Shown here: piece after piece, positions 41,518 to 52,167 of the stretch
Layout of the letters: each line of letters starts with the position of its first letter
Numbering within the stretch: position 1 is the first letter of the stretch
From: Bradyrhizobium sp. SZCCHNS1050
GTDB lineage: Bacteria > Pseudomonadota > Alphaproteobacteria > Rhizobiales > Xanthobacteraceae
Length of the DNA: 64,000 nucleotides
Reading direction: 5' to 3'
NCBI RefSeq assembly: GCF_032484785.1
Contig: NZ_JAUETR010000002.1
Coordinates: 124,001 to 188,000 of the forward strand
Position numbers and translations under genes: made by a program
Notes under the pieces: model-generated
Databases searched by the model: none
The model's input: the letters and a program-made list of their open reading frames with translations, nothing else
Told to the model about the DNA's origin: nothing

Positions 41518-42309
41518 ATGGCCCATTCGTTCACACCCGCGTCGTCGTCGAGGCCCGGCCCGAACCAGCCGGATCTCGACTCGGAGGCCGTCTGGCGGGC
41601 GCGGATCGACCTTGCGGCCTGTTTCCGGATGGCGGCGCGGCACGGGTTCGAAGAGGGCATCTGCAACCACTTCTCGGCGCTGGTCCCCGGCTATGACGAC
41701 CTCTTCATCGTCAATCCCTACGGCTATGCGTTCCGCGAACTGACGGCCTCGAAGCTCCTGGTGTGCGACTTCGACGGCAACGTCATTGCCGGCGACGGCC
41801 GCCCGGAGGCGACCGCCTTCTACATCCACGCCCGTATCCACAAGGCGCTGCCGCGCGCCAAGGTCGCGTTCCACACCCACATGCCCTACGCCACCGCGCT
41901 GTCGATGACCGAAGGCGACCCGCTGATCTTCGCCGGGCAGACGGCGCTGAAATTCTATGGGCGAACCGCGGTCGACGCGAACTACAACGGGCTGGCGCTC
42001 GACGCGCGGGAGGGGGATCGCATCGCCGGGGCTGTCGGTGATGCCGACATCGTCTTCATGAAGCATCATGGCGTCATGGTTCTGGCGCCGACCATCGCCG
42101 AGGCCTGGGACGATCTCTATTACCTCGAGCGCGCCTGCCAGGTGCAGTGCCTGGCGCTGTCGACCGGCCGCAAGGTGGTGCCGGTCGCGCCCGAGATCGC
42201 CGAGGCCGCCTATCGCCAGATGCGGGAGGGGGATGCGGAATCGGCCCGGCTGCATCTCGAGGCGATCAAGCGGACGCTCGACGCCGAGGAGCCGGTCTAC
42301 CGGAGCTGA
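41518..42309 (+). CDS. Class II aldolase/adducin-family protein
   Basis: 263 aa. GICNHFSALVPGYDDLFIVN begins the fold, AFHTHMPYATALS carries the zinc-binding HxH, and MKHHGVMVLAPTIAEAW the third-His region. It could be an aldolase or decarboxylase of sugar acids; the substrate cannot be named. ATG 41518 follows AAGGA. The next gene starts 26 bp downstream and is probably in the same transcript. Confidence 0.88.
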   Translation: MAHSFTPASSSRPGPNQPDLDSEAVWRARIDLAACFRMAARHGFEEGICNHFSALVPGYDDLFIVNPYGYAFRELTASKLLVCDFDGNVIAGDGRPEATAFYIHARIHKALPRAKVAFHTHMPYATALSMTEGDPLIFAGQTALKFYGRTAVDANYNGLALDAREGDRIAGAVGDADIVFMKHHGVMVLAPTIAEAWDDLYYLERACQVQCLALSTGRKVVPVAPEIAEAAYRQMREGDAESARLHLEAIKRTLDAEEPVYRS

Positions 42310-42335
42310 GGACCGATCGTCAGGAGGCTCGTTCG

Positions 42336-43043
42336 ATGTCCAGATTGGACCTTTCTGCCGAGCAGCGCGCCGCGCTGGATCGCCCCGTCTGGTCGGCCCT
42401 GACCACCGGGCACCGGGCGCTTGCGCAGGGCGCCGCGCATGCTCGTCGCTATCCGGCGGCGATTGCGCCATTTGCCGCCATGTCGGACGACGGCGATGCC
42501 GCGTGGTCTGAGCTCGCCGACCTTGCCAAAGAGGATGTGGTTGCGATCGTGACCCCGGCACCCCCGGGCGATGTGCGCGGCCTTGGCGTCCGGCTCAGAG
42601 CCAGCGTCCGCCAGATGGTTGCCGTCGGGGTGGTCGACCCCGTGGGGGATGCGGCGGTCGAGGTGCTGGACCAGCGCGACATCCCGGCGATGCTGGAGCT
42701 GACTGCACGGACCAAGCCCGGTCCGTTCCTGGCCAGGACTCACGAGCTGGGCTGCTACATCGGCATTCGCGACGGGGAGCGACTGGCCGCCATGGCCGGG
42801 GAGCGCATGCGCCTCGACGGGTTCACGGAAATCAGCGCGGTCTGTGTCCATCCGGACTATCGCGGCCGTGGCTATGCCCAGAGGCTCGTAACAGCCCTGA
42901 TGACGGCCGTCCGGGGCAGGGGCGAGACGCCGTTTCTCCACGTCATAGAGGACAATCATGCCGCGATCGCGCTGTATGAGCGTCTCGGCTTCGTGTCGCG
43001 AGCCACCTTGTGTTTCACGGTGCTTCGGCAATCCGTCAGCTAG
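42336..43043 (+). CDS. GNAT-family N-acetyltransferase (FR47-like)
   Basis: 235 aa. The N-terminal half (about residues 1-110) is a helical, GNAT-like degenerate domain. The C-terminal half is a typical GNAT with AVCVHPDYRGRGYAQRLVTA (acetyl-CoA loop) and NHAAIALYERLGFVSRATL. The acceptor is unknown. ATG 42336 follows AGGAGG. Confidence 0.87.
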   Translation: MSRLDLSAEQRAALDRPVWSALTTGHRALAQGAAHARRYPAAIAPFAAMSDDGDAAWSELADLAKEDVVAIVTPAPPGDVRGLGVRLRASVRQMVAVGVVDPVGDAAVEVLDQRDIPAMLELTARTKPGPFLARTHELGCYIGIRDGERLAAMAGERMRLDGFTEISAVCVHPDYRGRGYAQRLVTALMTAVRGRGETPFLHVIEDNHAAIALYERLGFVSRATLCFTVLRQSVS

Positions 43044-43126
43044 TGACGGGTGATGGGACCTTCGGAAAGAAGCCGCCGCGGCGCAGATTAGCAGATCCTT
43101 AACCAAGCCCCCCCATCTTCCGGCCC

Positions 43127-43444
43127 ATGGTCTCCCGCGCGCGGCTCAAATCGTTCCTGACCGGGCTCGCCCTCTACACGATGGCGGCCGCCATCATCGG
43201 CTATTTCGGCATCAACGCCTATACCGGCCGCTACGGCCTGACCGCGCGTCAGGAGCTCGACCAGGAGATCATTGCGCTCACCTCCGAGCTCGCCCGGCTG
43301 AAGCAGGAGCGGGCGGAGGGTGAGAAGCGCGTGTCGCTGCTGCGCTCCGACCGGGTCGATCCCGACATGCTCGATGAGCGCGCCCGCTTCCAGCTCGGCT
43401 ACGCCAACCCGCGTGATCTGATCCGGATCAATCGGCCGCAGTGA
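43127..43444 (+). CDS. ftsB: FtsB/DivIC-type septum formation initiator
   Basis: 105 aa bitopic protein: short cytosolic N-terminus, one membrane helix (GLALYTMAAAIIGYFGINAY), then a coiled coil (DQEIIALTSELARLKQERAE) and a conserved end (DMLDERARFQLGYANPRDLI). It would join the FtsQBL divisome complex. Located between a GNAT and pdhA; FtsB is in this place in many alphaproteobacteria, downstream of eno. Confidence 0.88.
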   Translation: MVSRARLKSFLTGLALYTMAAAIIGYFGINAYTGRYGLTARQELDQEIIALTSELARLKQERAEGEKRVSLLRSDRVDPDMLDERARFQLGYANPRDLIRINRPQ

Positions 43445-43642
43445 CGCGTGTCCCTTCGCCCCGGTGCCTAAACTTTAGCAGGCCGTGGCGTCGGGAATTT
43501 CAAAAAACCGCTCATCAGCATTCGATTATTTCGCGCTCGTTTGCAGTGCGGCAAAGCAAAATGAACCGCAATTCACGCAGTCCTTTTACGTGCCTTGGAG
43601 TTGAGCTAGAGAGAGCTACTTTTTCTCTCATCCGGAATTGCC

Positions 43643-44665
43643 ATGGCCGCACCCAAGAAAACCGCCGCAAAGGAACAAGGGCAGGACAGAGACAACGGCC
43701 CGCCGCCGGAATTCACCAGAGAACAGGAATTGGCTGCGCTCCGCGACATGCTGCTGATCCGCCGCTTTGAGGAAAAGGCCGGTCAGCTTTATGGCATGGG
43801 TGCGATCGGCGGCTTCTGCCATCTTTACATCGGCCAGGAAGCCGTCGTGGTCGGCATGCAGATGGCGCTGAAGCCGGGCGATCAGGTCATCACCGGCTAT
43901 CGCGATCACGGCCACATGCTGGCCACCGGCATGGACGCCAAGGGCGTGATGGCCGAGCTCACCGGGCGCCGCGGTGGATACTCCAAGGGCAAGGGCGGCT
44001 CCATGCACATGTTCAGCATGGAGAAGAACTTCTTCGGCGGCCACGGCATCGTCGGCGCCCAGGTCTCGCTCGGCACCGGCCTTGCGCTCGCCAACCGCTA
44101 CCGCGGCAACGACTCGGTCAGCGTCGCCTATTTCGGCGACGGCGCGGCCAACCAGGGGCAGGTCTATGAGAGCTTCAACATGGCGGAGCTCTGGAAGCTG
44201 CCGGTGATCTACGTCATCGAGAACAACCGCTATGCGATGGGTACGGCGGTGTCGCGCGCCTCGGCGCAGACCGACTTCTCCAAGCGCGGTATCTCCTTCA
44301 ACATCCCGGGCGAGCAGGTCGATGGCATGGACGTCCGCGCCGTGAAGGCTGCGGGCGAGAAGGCCGTTGCCTGGTGCCGCGAGGGCAAGGGCCCTTACAT
44401 TTTGGAAATGCAGACCTACCGCTATCGCGGCCACTCGATGTCGGACCCGGCCAAGTACCGCACCCGCGAGGAGGTCGAGAAGGTCCGTCACGACCAGGAT
44501 CCGATCGAGCAGGTGCGCAACCGCCTGCTGGCGGCCAAGGTCAGCGAGCAGGATCTCAAGACGATCGATGCCGACGTGCGCAAGATCGTCAACGAGGCCG
44601 CCGATTTCGCGCAGGCCGATCCCGAGCCCGATGTCGCCGAGCTCTACACCGACGTTTACCGCTGA
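43643..44665 (+). CDS. pdhA: Pyruvate dehydrogenase E1 component, alpha subunit
   Basis: 340 aa, thiamin-diphosphate enzyme decarboxylating pyruvate. GGFCHLYIGQEAVVVGMQ, the TPP motif region GDGAANQGQVYESFNMAELW (GDGxxNQG...N) and the phosphorylation-loop-like YRYRGHSMSDPAKYRTREE are visible. ATG 43643. First gene of pdhA-pdhB-DUF5076-pdhC-orf78-lpd; a 198-bp upstream gap should hold the promoter. Confidence 0.97.
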   Translation: MAAPKKTAAKEQGQDRDNGPPPEFTREQELAALRDMLLIRRFEEKAGQLYGMGAIGGFCHLYIGQEAVVVGMQMALKPGDQVITGYRDHGHMLATGMDAKGVMAELTGRRGGYSKGKGGSMHMFSMEKNFFGGHGIVGAQVSLGTGLALANRYRGNDSVSVAYFGDGAANQGQVYESFNMAELWKLPVIYVIENNRYAMGTAVSRASAQTDFSKRGISFNIPGEQVDGMDVRAVKAAGEKAVAWCREGKGPYILEMQTYRYRGHSMSDPAKYRTREEVEKVRHDQDPIEQVRNRLLAAKVSEQDLKTIDADVRKIVNEAADFAQADPEPDVAELYTDVYR

Positions 44666-44695
44666 GCGCGCGCAAGCTGTTTCTCTGGAGCTGAT

Positions 44696-46090
<1,395 letters not shown>

Positions 46091-46108
46091 GCCGTCGAGG
46101 ACGCCCAG

Positions 46109-46414
46109 ATGGCCGGACCCAAGGAGCAGCCGCTGCCGCCCGATGTGATCGGCCGCGAGGACGCCACCGAAGTGTTGCGCGCCTTCGTGCTCGATGGCGG
46201 GCTCTCGATCGCCTTCCAGCGCGCGTTCGAGGAGCCCGACGTGTGGGGGCTGCTCCTGGTCGACGTCGCCCGTCATGCTGCGCGCGCCTATGCGCGCGAG
46301 AGCGATTATTCCGAAGACGAGGCGCTGCAGCGCATCGTCGAGATGTTCGAAGCCGAGCTGGCTCGGCCGACCGATACGGGCACCACCAGCCCCAGGTCGA
46401 AACAAGGTCACTGA
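46109..46414 (+). CDS. DUF5076-type small protein inside the pdh operon
   Basis: 101 aa: [40 protein letters not shown] and [19 protein letters not shown]. Small helical protein of unknown function conserved in rhizobia between pdhB and pdhC. It starts 18 bp after pdhB and ends 2 bp before pdhC, so it is tightly co-translated and may help assemble or regulate the complex (inference). Confidence 0.85.
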   Translation: MAGPKEQPLPPDVIGREDATEVLRAFVLDGGLSIAFQRAFEEPDVWGLLLVDVARHAARAYARESDYSEDEALQRIVEMFEAELARPTDTGTTSPRSKQGH

Positions 46415-46416
46415 TC

Positions 46417-47772
46417 ATGCCGATCAACATTCTCATGCCCGCGCTGTCGCCGACGATGGAGAAGGGCAACCTCGCCCGTTGGCTCAAGAAGGAAGGCGAC
46501 CAGGTCAAGTCCGGCGAGGTCATCGCCGAGATCGAGACCGACAAGGCCACGATGGAAGTCGAGGCGGTCGACGAAGGTACCCTCGCCAAGATCCTGGTGC
46601 CGGAAGGCACGCAGGACGTGCCCGTGAACGACGTGATCGCGGTGCTCGCCGGCGAGGGCGAGGACGTCAAGGCCGCCGGCAGCGCACCGGCTGCGGCAGC
46701 TCCCAAGCCCGAGGCCAAGCCCATCGCCTCGGCGGCTCCCGCTGCGACGGCTGCACCGGCCGCGGCGCCCGCGCCGAAGCCGGCTACGGCTCCTGCGCCA
46801 GCCGCGCCTGCGGCGGCCCCTCAGGTCAACGGTCATGCGCGCATCTTCTCGTCGCCATTGGCGCGCCGTCTCGCCAAGGATGCCGGCATCGATCTCGGCC
46901 GCATCACCGGCACCGGCCCGCACGGCCGCGTCGTTGCGCGCGACGTCGAGGAGGCCAAGTCCGGCAAGGGCCTGAAGGCCGCGCCGTCGGCGGCACCTGC
47001 CGCGGCAGGCGCGCCCGCGCTGGCGCCGTCGATGTCGGACAAGCAGATCCTGGCGCTGTTCGAGCCCGGCTCCTACGAGGTCATCCCGCATGACGGCATG
47101 CGCCGCACCATCGCGCAGCGCCTCACGGCGTCGGTGCAGAACGTCCCGCACTTCTATCTCACGATCGACTGCGACATCGGCAAGCTCCTGGCTGCGCGCG
47201 AGGAGATCAATGCGGCTGCTCCAAAGGACAAGGAGAAGAAGCCGCTCTACAAGCTCTCGGTGAACGATTTCGTCATCAAGGCGATGGCGGTGGCGCTGCA
47301 GAAGATCCCGAACTGCAACGTCAGCTGGACCGAAGGCGGCATGGTCAAGCACAAGCATTCCGATGTCGGTGTCGCCGTCGCAATGCCCGGCGGACTGATC
47401 ACGCCGATCATCCGCAAGGCCGAGACCAAGACGCTGTCGGCGATCTCCAGCGAGATGAAGGACTTTGCCGCGCGCGCCCGCTCGCGCAAGCTGAAGCCGG
47501 AGGAATATCAGGGCGGCACCACGGCCGTCTCCAACCTCGGCATGTACGGCATCAACCACTTCACCGCCGTGATCAATCCGCCGCACGCCACGATCCTCGC
47601 GGTTGGCACCTCGGAAGAACGCCCCGTCGTGCGCAACGGCAAGATCGAGATCGCGAGCATGATGAGCGTGACGTTGTCGTGCGATCACCGCGCGATCGAC
47701 GGCGCGCTCGGCGCCGAGCTGATCGGCGCCTTCAAGCAACTGATCGAGAATCCCGTGATGATGATGGTGTGA
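46417..47772 (+). CDS. pdhC: Dihydrolipoamide acetyltransferase (E2 of pyruvate dehydrogenase)
   Basis: 451 aa. A lipoyl domain ([14 protein letters not shown]), a long Ala/Pro linker (about residues 85-135), a peripheral-subunit-binding domain ([20 protein letters not shown]) and a catalytic acyltransferase domain follow in order. The catalytic domain carries [11 protein letters not shown] and the active-site [15 protein letters not shown]. It forms the core of the complex. The start ATG 46417 lies 2 bp after the DUF5076 stop. Confidence 0.97.
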   Translation: MPINILMPALSPTMEKGNLARWLKKEGDQVKSGEVIAEIETDKATMEVEAVDEGTLAKILVPEGTQDVPVNDVIAVLAGEGEDVKAAGSAPAAAAPKPEAKPIASAAPAATAAPAAAPAPKPATAPAPAAPAAAPQVNGHARIFSSPLARRLAKDAGIDLGRITGTGPHGRVVARDVEEAKSGKGLKAAPSAAPAAAGAPALAPSMSDKQILALFEPGSYEVIPHDGMRRTIAQRLTASVQNVPHFYLTIDCDIGKLLAAREEINAAAPKDKEKKPLYKLSVNDFVIKAMAVALQKIPNCNVSWTEGGMVKHKHSDVGVAVAMPGGLITPIIRKAETKTLSAISSEMKDFAARARSRKLKPEEYQGGTTAVSNLGMYGINHFTAVINPPHATILAVGTSEERPVVRNGKIEIASMMSVTLSCDHRAIDGALGAELIGAFKQLIENPVMMMV

Positions 47773-47811
47773 TCTTGCTTTCCGGAGCGGGATGGCAAAC
47801 GGGGCCGACGC

Positions 47812-48048
47812 ATGCGCATCAGAACGCGGTGGCCCTGGATCACGGCGCTGGTGAGCGCCGCGCTGTTCGCCAATCCGCTCGGGATCGACGTCATCTATTC
47901 TGCCTTCTTCTCCGGCGAGGCGCTGTCGCGCGGCATCTGGGCGCCGATCGCGCTCGCCGGATTCGCTATCTGCACCCTGCTGATGCTCCTGGAAGCCGTC
48001 ATGCGAGCCATGATCTGGCGACGCTCCGTCCGCAGCCCCACCGTCTGA
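47812..48048 (+). CDS. Small hypothetical membrane protein between pdhC and lpd
   Basis: 78 aa, two hydrophobic helices (WPWITALVSAALFANPLGID and WAPIALAGFAICTLLMLLEA) and a basic C-terminus (RAMIWRRSVRSPTV). ATG 47812, 39 bp after pdhC; lpd begins 32 bp after its stop. It shares the operon strand and GC-rich codon use. Function unknown. Confidence 0.7.
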   Translation: MRIRTRWPWITALVSAALFANPLGIDVIYSAFFSGEALSRGIWAPIALAGFAICTLLMLLEAVMRAMIWRRSVRSPTV

Positions 48049-48080
48049 TTTCCGACTGCTTAAGTTGAATGGGAGCCGTC

Positions 48081-49502
48081 ATGGCCGACACATCCTTCGA
48101 CATCATCATCATCGGGTCCGGCCCGGGCGGCTACGTCGCCGCGATCCGCGCCGCCCAGCTCGGCTTCAAGACCGCGATCATCGAGAAGTCCTACCTCGGC
48201 GGCATCTGCCTGAACTGGGGCTGCATCCCGACCAAGGCGCTGCTGCGCTCGGCCGAGATCTATCACTACATGCAGCATGCCAAGGACTATGGCCTGTCGG
48301 CGGAGAACATCTCCTACGATCCGAAGGCGGTTGTGCAGCGCTCGCGCGGCGTCTCGAAGCGCCTCAATGACGGCGTCGGCTTCCTGATGAAGAAGAACAA
48401 GGTCCAGGTGATCTGGGGCAAGGCTGCGATCGACGCGCCCGGCAAGATCACGGTGACCAAATCCGACGTCGAGGCGCCCAAGGGCGCGCTGGGCGAGGGG
48501 ACCTATCAGGCGAAGCACATCATCGTTGCCACCGGCGCGCGGCCGCGTGTGCTGCCGGGACTCGAGCCGGACAAGAAGCTGGTCTGGACCTATTTCGAGG
48601 CGATGGTTCCTGACAAGATGCCGAAGTCGCTGTTGGTGGTCGGCTCTGGCGCGATCGGCATCGAGTTCGCGTCGTTCTTCCGCACCATGGGCTCCGAGGT
48701 GACGGTGGTCGAGGTGCTGCCGCAGATCCTCCCCGTGGAAGACGCCGAGATCGCCGGCCTCGCGCGCAAGCAACTGGAGAAGCAGGGCCTCAAGATCATG
48801 ACCGGCGCCAAGGTCACCAAGCTCGACAAGAAGAGCGACAGCGTGGTGGCGACGATCGACGACGGCAAGGGCAAGACCGAGACGGTCGAGTTCGATCGCG
48901 TGATCTCGGCGGTCGGCGTCGTCGGCAACATCGAGAATCTCGGGCTCGAGAAGCTCGGCGTGAAGACCGATCGCGGCTGCATCGTCATCGACGGCTACGG
49001 CAAGACCAACGTCCCCGGCCTCTACGCGATCGGCGACGTCGCGGGTCCCCCGATGCTGGCGCACAAGGCCGAGCATGAGGGCGTGGTCTGCATCGAGGCC
49101 ATCAAGGGCCTGCATCCGCACCCGATGGACAAGAACCTCATTCCGGGCTGCACCTATTGCCATCCGCAAGTCGCCTCGGTCGGCCTCACCGAGGCCAAGG
49201 CCAAGGAGCAGGGCCGCGACGTCAGAGTCGGCCGCTTCCCCTTCGTCGGCAACGGCAAGGCAATTGCGCTCGGCGAGGACCAGGGCCTGGTCAAGGTGAT
49301 CTTCGACAAGAAGACCGGACAACTGATCGGCGCCCACATGGTCGGCGCCGAGGTCACCGAGCTGATCCAGGGCTATGTCGTGGCGATGAACCTCGAGACG
49401 ACAGAGGAAGAGCTGATGCACACGGTCTTCCCGCATCCGACCCTGTCGGAGATGATGAAGGAAGCCGTGCTCGACGCCTACGGCCGCGTGCTGAACATGT
49501 AG
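48081..49502 (+). CDS. lpdA: Dihydrolipoamide dehydrogenase (E3)
   Basis: 473 aa flavoprotein reoxidising lipoamide with NAD. FAD-binding IIIIGSGPGGYVAAIRAAQL, redox-active disulfide GGICLNWGCIPTKALL, NAD-binding LLVVGSGAIGIEFASFF, GLYAIGDVAGPPMLAHKAEH and the C-terminal HTVFPHPTLSEMM (catalytic His-Pro). ATG 48081 (MADTSFDIII) fits homologues. Last gene of the pdh operon. Confidence 0.97.
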   Translation: MADTSFDIIIIGSGPGGYVAAIRAAQLGFKTAIIEKSYLGGICLNWGCIPTKALLRSAEIYHYMQHAKDYGLSAENISYDPKAVVQRSRGVSKRLNDGVGFLMKKNKVQVIWGKAAIDAPGKITVTKSDVEAPKGALGEGTYQAKHIIVATGARPRVLPGLEPDKKLVWTYFEAMVPDKMPKSLLVVGSGAIGIEFASFFRTMGSEVTVVEVLPQILPVEDAEIAGLARKQLEKQGLKIMTGAKVTKLDKKSDSVVATIDDGKGKTETVEFDRVISAVGVVGNIENLGLEKLGVKTDRGCIVIDGYGKTNVPGLYAIGDVAGPPMLAHKAEHEGVVCIEAIKGLHPHPMDKNLIPGCTYCHPQVASVGLTEAKAKEQGRDVRVGRFPFVGNGKAIALGEDQGLVKVIFDKKTGQLIGAHMVGAEVTELIQGYVVAMNLETTEEELMHTVFPHPTLSEMMKEAVLDAYGRVLNM

Positions 49503-49514
49503 CTCCGTCCCCGC

Positions 49515-49606
49515 TCGTCATGCGCGGGCTTGACCCGCGCATCCATCGCGCTTCGGGAAACTCTGCGAAGCGGATGGATTGCCGGGTCAAGCCCGGCAAT
49601 GACGAC
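49515..49606. repeat. REP-like inverted repeat after lpdA
   Basis: TCATGCGCGGGCTTGACCCG followed by CGCATCCATC pairs with GATGGATTGCCGGGTCAAGC and CCGGCAATGACGAC. The inner part has CGCTTCGGGAAACTCTGCGAAGCG. Located at the end of the pdh operon; same type as 33062-33190. Confidence 0.8.
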
Positions 49607-49627
49607 AGCAGCCAGAAAGTCACTGCC

Positions 49628-50869
49628 GTGAAATCCAGCGACAATCTCACCATCGAACGTCCGACCTTCGTCACCCATCTCGAATGCGCGATGGAAGGCG
49701 ATCACTATCCGGCGGATCAGGTCCACAACCTCTCCAAGGCCGGCAAGCCGCTGCTGGTGCGCTACGATCTCGCAGGCGTGAAGCGGGCGCTCACGAAGGA
49801 CGCGCTGGCGCAGCGTCCGGCCGACATGTGGCGCTATCGCGAACTGCTGCCGGTGCGCAAATGCCAGGACATCGTCAGCCTCGGCGAAGTCATGACACCG
49901 CTGATCAGCCTGCCGAAGCTGTCCAAGAAGCTCGGCGGCGGCGAGATCATCGTCAAGGATGAGGGCCGGCTGCCGACCGGCTCGTTCAAGGCGCGCGGCC
50001 TCGTGATGGCGGTGTCGATGGGCAAGGCGCTCGGCATCAAGCACATGGCGATGCCGACCAACGGCAATGCCGGTGCTGCGCTCGCGGCCTATGCGACCTC
50101 CTGCGGCATCAAGACCACGATCTTCTGTCCGGCCGATACGCCGGAGGTGAACGTCAGCGAGATCGAGCTGCAGGGCGCGACCGTCTACCGCGTCAACGGA
50201 CTGATCGACGATTGCGGCAAGATCGTCGGCGAGGGCAAGGCCAAGGTTGGCTGGTTCGATACCTCGACGCTGAAGGAGCCGTATCGCATCGAGGGCAAGA
50301 AGACGATGGGCCTCGAGCTCGCCGAGCAGCTCGGCTGGGACGTGCCCGACGTGATCTTCTATCCGACCGGCGGCGGCACCGGCCTGATCGGCATGTGGAA
50401 GGCGTTCGACGAACTGGAGAAGATCGGCTTCATCGGTTCCAAGCGTCCGCGCATGGTCGCGGTGCAGGCGTCGGGCTGCGCGCCGATGGTGCGGGCCTTC
50501 GAGCAGGGCGTCGAGCATGCGACCCGGTGGGAAGACGCCCACACCATCGCGTCCGGCATCCGCGTGCCTCAGGCGGTGGGTGATTTTCTCATCCTGCGCG
50601 CGGTGCGCGAGAGCAAAGGTTTCGCCATCGCGGTCGATGACGAGAAGATTTCATCTGCGCTCAGCGAAGTCGCGCGCGAGGAGGGGCTGCTGTTGTGCCC
50701 GGAAGGCGCGGCGACCTATGCCGCCTACAAGCAGAGCCTGGCCGACGGGCGCGTAACGAAAAACGATCGCGTCATGCTGTTCAATTGCGCGACAGGACTT
50801 AAATATCCGCTGCCGCCGGTCACCCGCACGCTCGATCGTCACCAGCCGATCGACTTCGGGCAGTTCTAA
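49628..50869 (+). CDS. PLP-dependent threonine synthase-like enzyme
   Basis: 413 aa, fold type II. EGRLPTGSFKARGLVMAV carries the PLP Lys, MPTNGNAGAALAAYATSCG the Asn/Gly binding segment, YPTGGGTGLIGMWKAFDE the phosphate loop, and LLCPEGAATYAAY the C-terminal block. An N-terminal Cys-containing segment (THLECAMEGDHYPADQVHNL) is typical of the plant/archaeal-like threonine synthases. It may make threonine from O-phosphohomoserine; a lyase or racemase role is not excluded. The start is GTG 49628, with a weak ribosome binding site, just after a palindromic repeat. Confidence 0.82.
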   Translation: MKSSDNLTIERPTFVTHLECAMEGDHYPADQVHNLSKAGKPLLVRYDLAGVKRALTKDALAQRPADMWRYRELLPVRKCQDIVSLGEVMTPLISLPKLSKKLGGGEIIVKDEGRLPTGSFKARGLVMAVSMGKALGIKHMAMPTNGNAGAALAAYATSCGIKTTIFCPADTPEVNVSEIELQGATVYRVNGLIDDCGKIVGEGKAKVGWFDTSTLKEPYRIEGKKTMGLELAEQLGWDVPDVIFYPTGGGTGLIGMWKAFDELEKIGFIGSKRPRMVAVQASGCAPMVRAFEQGVEHATRWEDAHTIASGIRVPQAVGDFLILRAVRESKGFAIAVDDEKISSALSEVAREEGLLLCPEGAATYAAYKQSLADGRVTKNDRVMLFNCATGLKYPLPPVTRTLDRHQPIDFGQF

Positions 50870-50903
50870 CTAACAACCAGCACCGCGGCCTCGGGCACAT
50901 GCT

Positions 50904-50934
50904 CCGGCGCAGACGCATTCGCGTCTGCCGCCGG
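50904..50934. terminator. Strong hairpin after the threonine-synthase-like gene
   Basis: GCAGACGC (50909-50916) and GCGTCTGC (50921-50928) pair perfectly around ATTC, extended by CCGGC/GCCGG across one bulged base. No T-run. Either a terminator or a 5' structure of the following gene, whose ATG is 25 bp downstream. Confidence 0.45.
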
Positions 50935-50959
50935 TGCGTGCGACACAAGGGAGGACGTG

Positions 50960-51931
50960 ATGCGACGAGCTCTTTGCGCCGTGCTGTTGGTGTGTCTTGC
51001 GCTGATGCAGCCGGCGCGCGCCGACAATTATCCCTCGCGCGCGATCACCGTGATCGTGCCATTCGCTGCCGGCGGCCCATCGGATGCGATGATGCGCATC
51101 CTCGCCGAGCACATGAGACAGACGCTCGGCCAGCCCGTTCTGATCGAGAACGTGACAGGGGCGGGCGGCTCGATCGGCGTGGGCCGTGCCGTCCGCTCGA
51201 AGCCCGACGGCTACACCGTGAGCTTCGGCCATCTCGGCACCCATGTCGCCAACGGCGCCGTCTACCGGCTCGGCTATGACCTCGAAGCCGATCTCGAGCC
51301 GGTGGTGCTGCTGCCGAGCAATCCGATGATCATCGTCAGCAGGAACAACATCCCGGCGAAGTCGCTGCCGGAGTTTCTCGCCTGGGTGAAATCGCAGCCG
51401 AACCCCGTATCGGCCGGCACAGCGGGCAATGGCTCCGGCAGCCACATCGCGGGGCTCTATTTCGAGCAGGTCACCGGCCTCAAACTGCAATATGTGCCGT
51501 ATCGCGGCACGGGGCCGGCGATGAACGATCTGGTCGCTGGCCAGATCGATCTGATCGTGGACCAGACCTCCAACGCCATCAACCAGGTTCGCGCCGGCAC
51601 GATCCGCGCCTACGCCGTCACCGACGCCAAGCGCCTCGATTCCGCGCCGGAGATTCCGACCACCGACGAGGCCGGCCTGCCGGGCTTCCACATGACCCTG
51701 TGGTCGGGCCTCTGGCTGCCGAAGGGCGCCAGCAAGGAGATCGTCGACACCCTCAATGCGGCGGCGGTGGCCGCGCTGGACGAGCCGGATGTGAAAAATC
51801 AGTTGAAAAACCTGGGGTTGCAGATGCCGACGGCCGACCAGCGCAGCGCCGCCGCGCTTGGAACCCTGCAGCGCGCCGAGATCCGCAAATGGTGGCCGAT
51901 GATCCGCGCCGCCGGGGTGGTGCCGGAGTAG
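50960..51931 (+). CDS. Bug/TctC-family periplasmic substrate-binding protein
   Basis: 323 aa. A signal peptide (MRRALCAVLLVCLALMQPARA) is followed by YPSRAITVIVPFAAGGPSDAM, the Bug family start. VLIENVTGAGGSIGVG and YVPYRGTGPAMNDLVAGQID are further family blocks. These bind carboxylates for tripartite tricarboxylate transporters or act as sensors; no TctA/TctB is adjacent, so it is an orphan. ATG 50960 follows AGGGAGG. Confidence 0.9.
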   Translation: MRRALCAVLLVCLALMQPARADNYPSRAITVIVPFAAGGPSDAMMRILAEHMRQTLGQPVLIENVTGAGGSIGVGRAVRSKPDGYTVSFGHLGTHVANGAVYRLGYDLEADLEPVVLLPSNPMIIVSRNNIPAKSLPEFLAWVKSQPNPVSAGTAGNGSGSHIAGLYFEQVTGLKLQYVPYRGTGPAMNDLVAGQIDLIVDQTSNAINQVRAGTIRAYAVTDAKRLDSAPEIPTTDEAGLPGFHMTLWSGLWLPKGASKEIVDTLNAAAVAALDEPDVKNQLKNLGLQMPTADQRSAAALGTLQRAEIRKWWPMIRAAGVVPE

Positions 51932-52023
51932 GCTCACCCTGCCACGCCCAATCGCGCATGGTTGCGCATCGGCCACGGATGTTGCGACGTCGCCACAGTT
52001 TACGAAGTTTTGGTAACAATCTC

Positions 52024-52050
52024 CGGCGCTCCGCAAACGCGCCGCTTTTT
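52024..52050 (+). terminator. Terminator of the Bug-family gene
   Basis: CGGCGC (52024-52029) pairs with GCGCCG (52039-52044) and is followed by C and five T. Placed about 95 bp after the stop codon. Confidence 0.6.
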
Positions 52051-52110
52051 AGCCACACCTGGTCGTGAAATACTTTGATCAGAACATAACCAGTGCGTGT
52101 GAGGCTGCCG

Positions 52111-52131
52111 AAAATCCACTTGCCGGATTTT
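52111..52131. promoter_or_regulatory. Inverted repeat AAAATCC-N7-GGATTTT before ilvD
   Basis: Perfect 7-bp arms around ACTTGCC, 36 bp before the ilvD ATG. It may be an operator or a leader hairpin. No leader peptide rich in Ile, Val or Leu was found upstream. Confidence 0.35.
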
Positions 52132-52167
52132 GAGCGTTCTCCACAGCACCGGGAGGCCAAAACAGCG

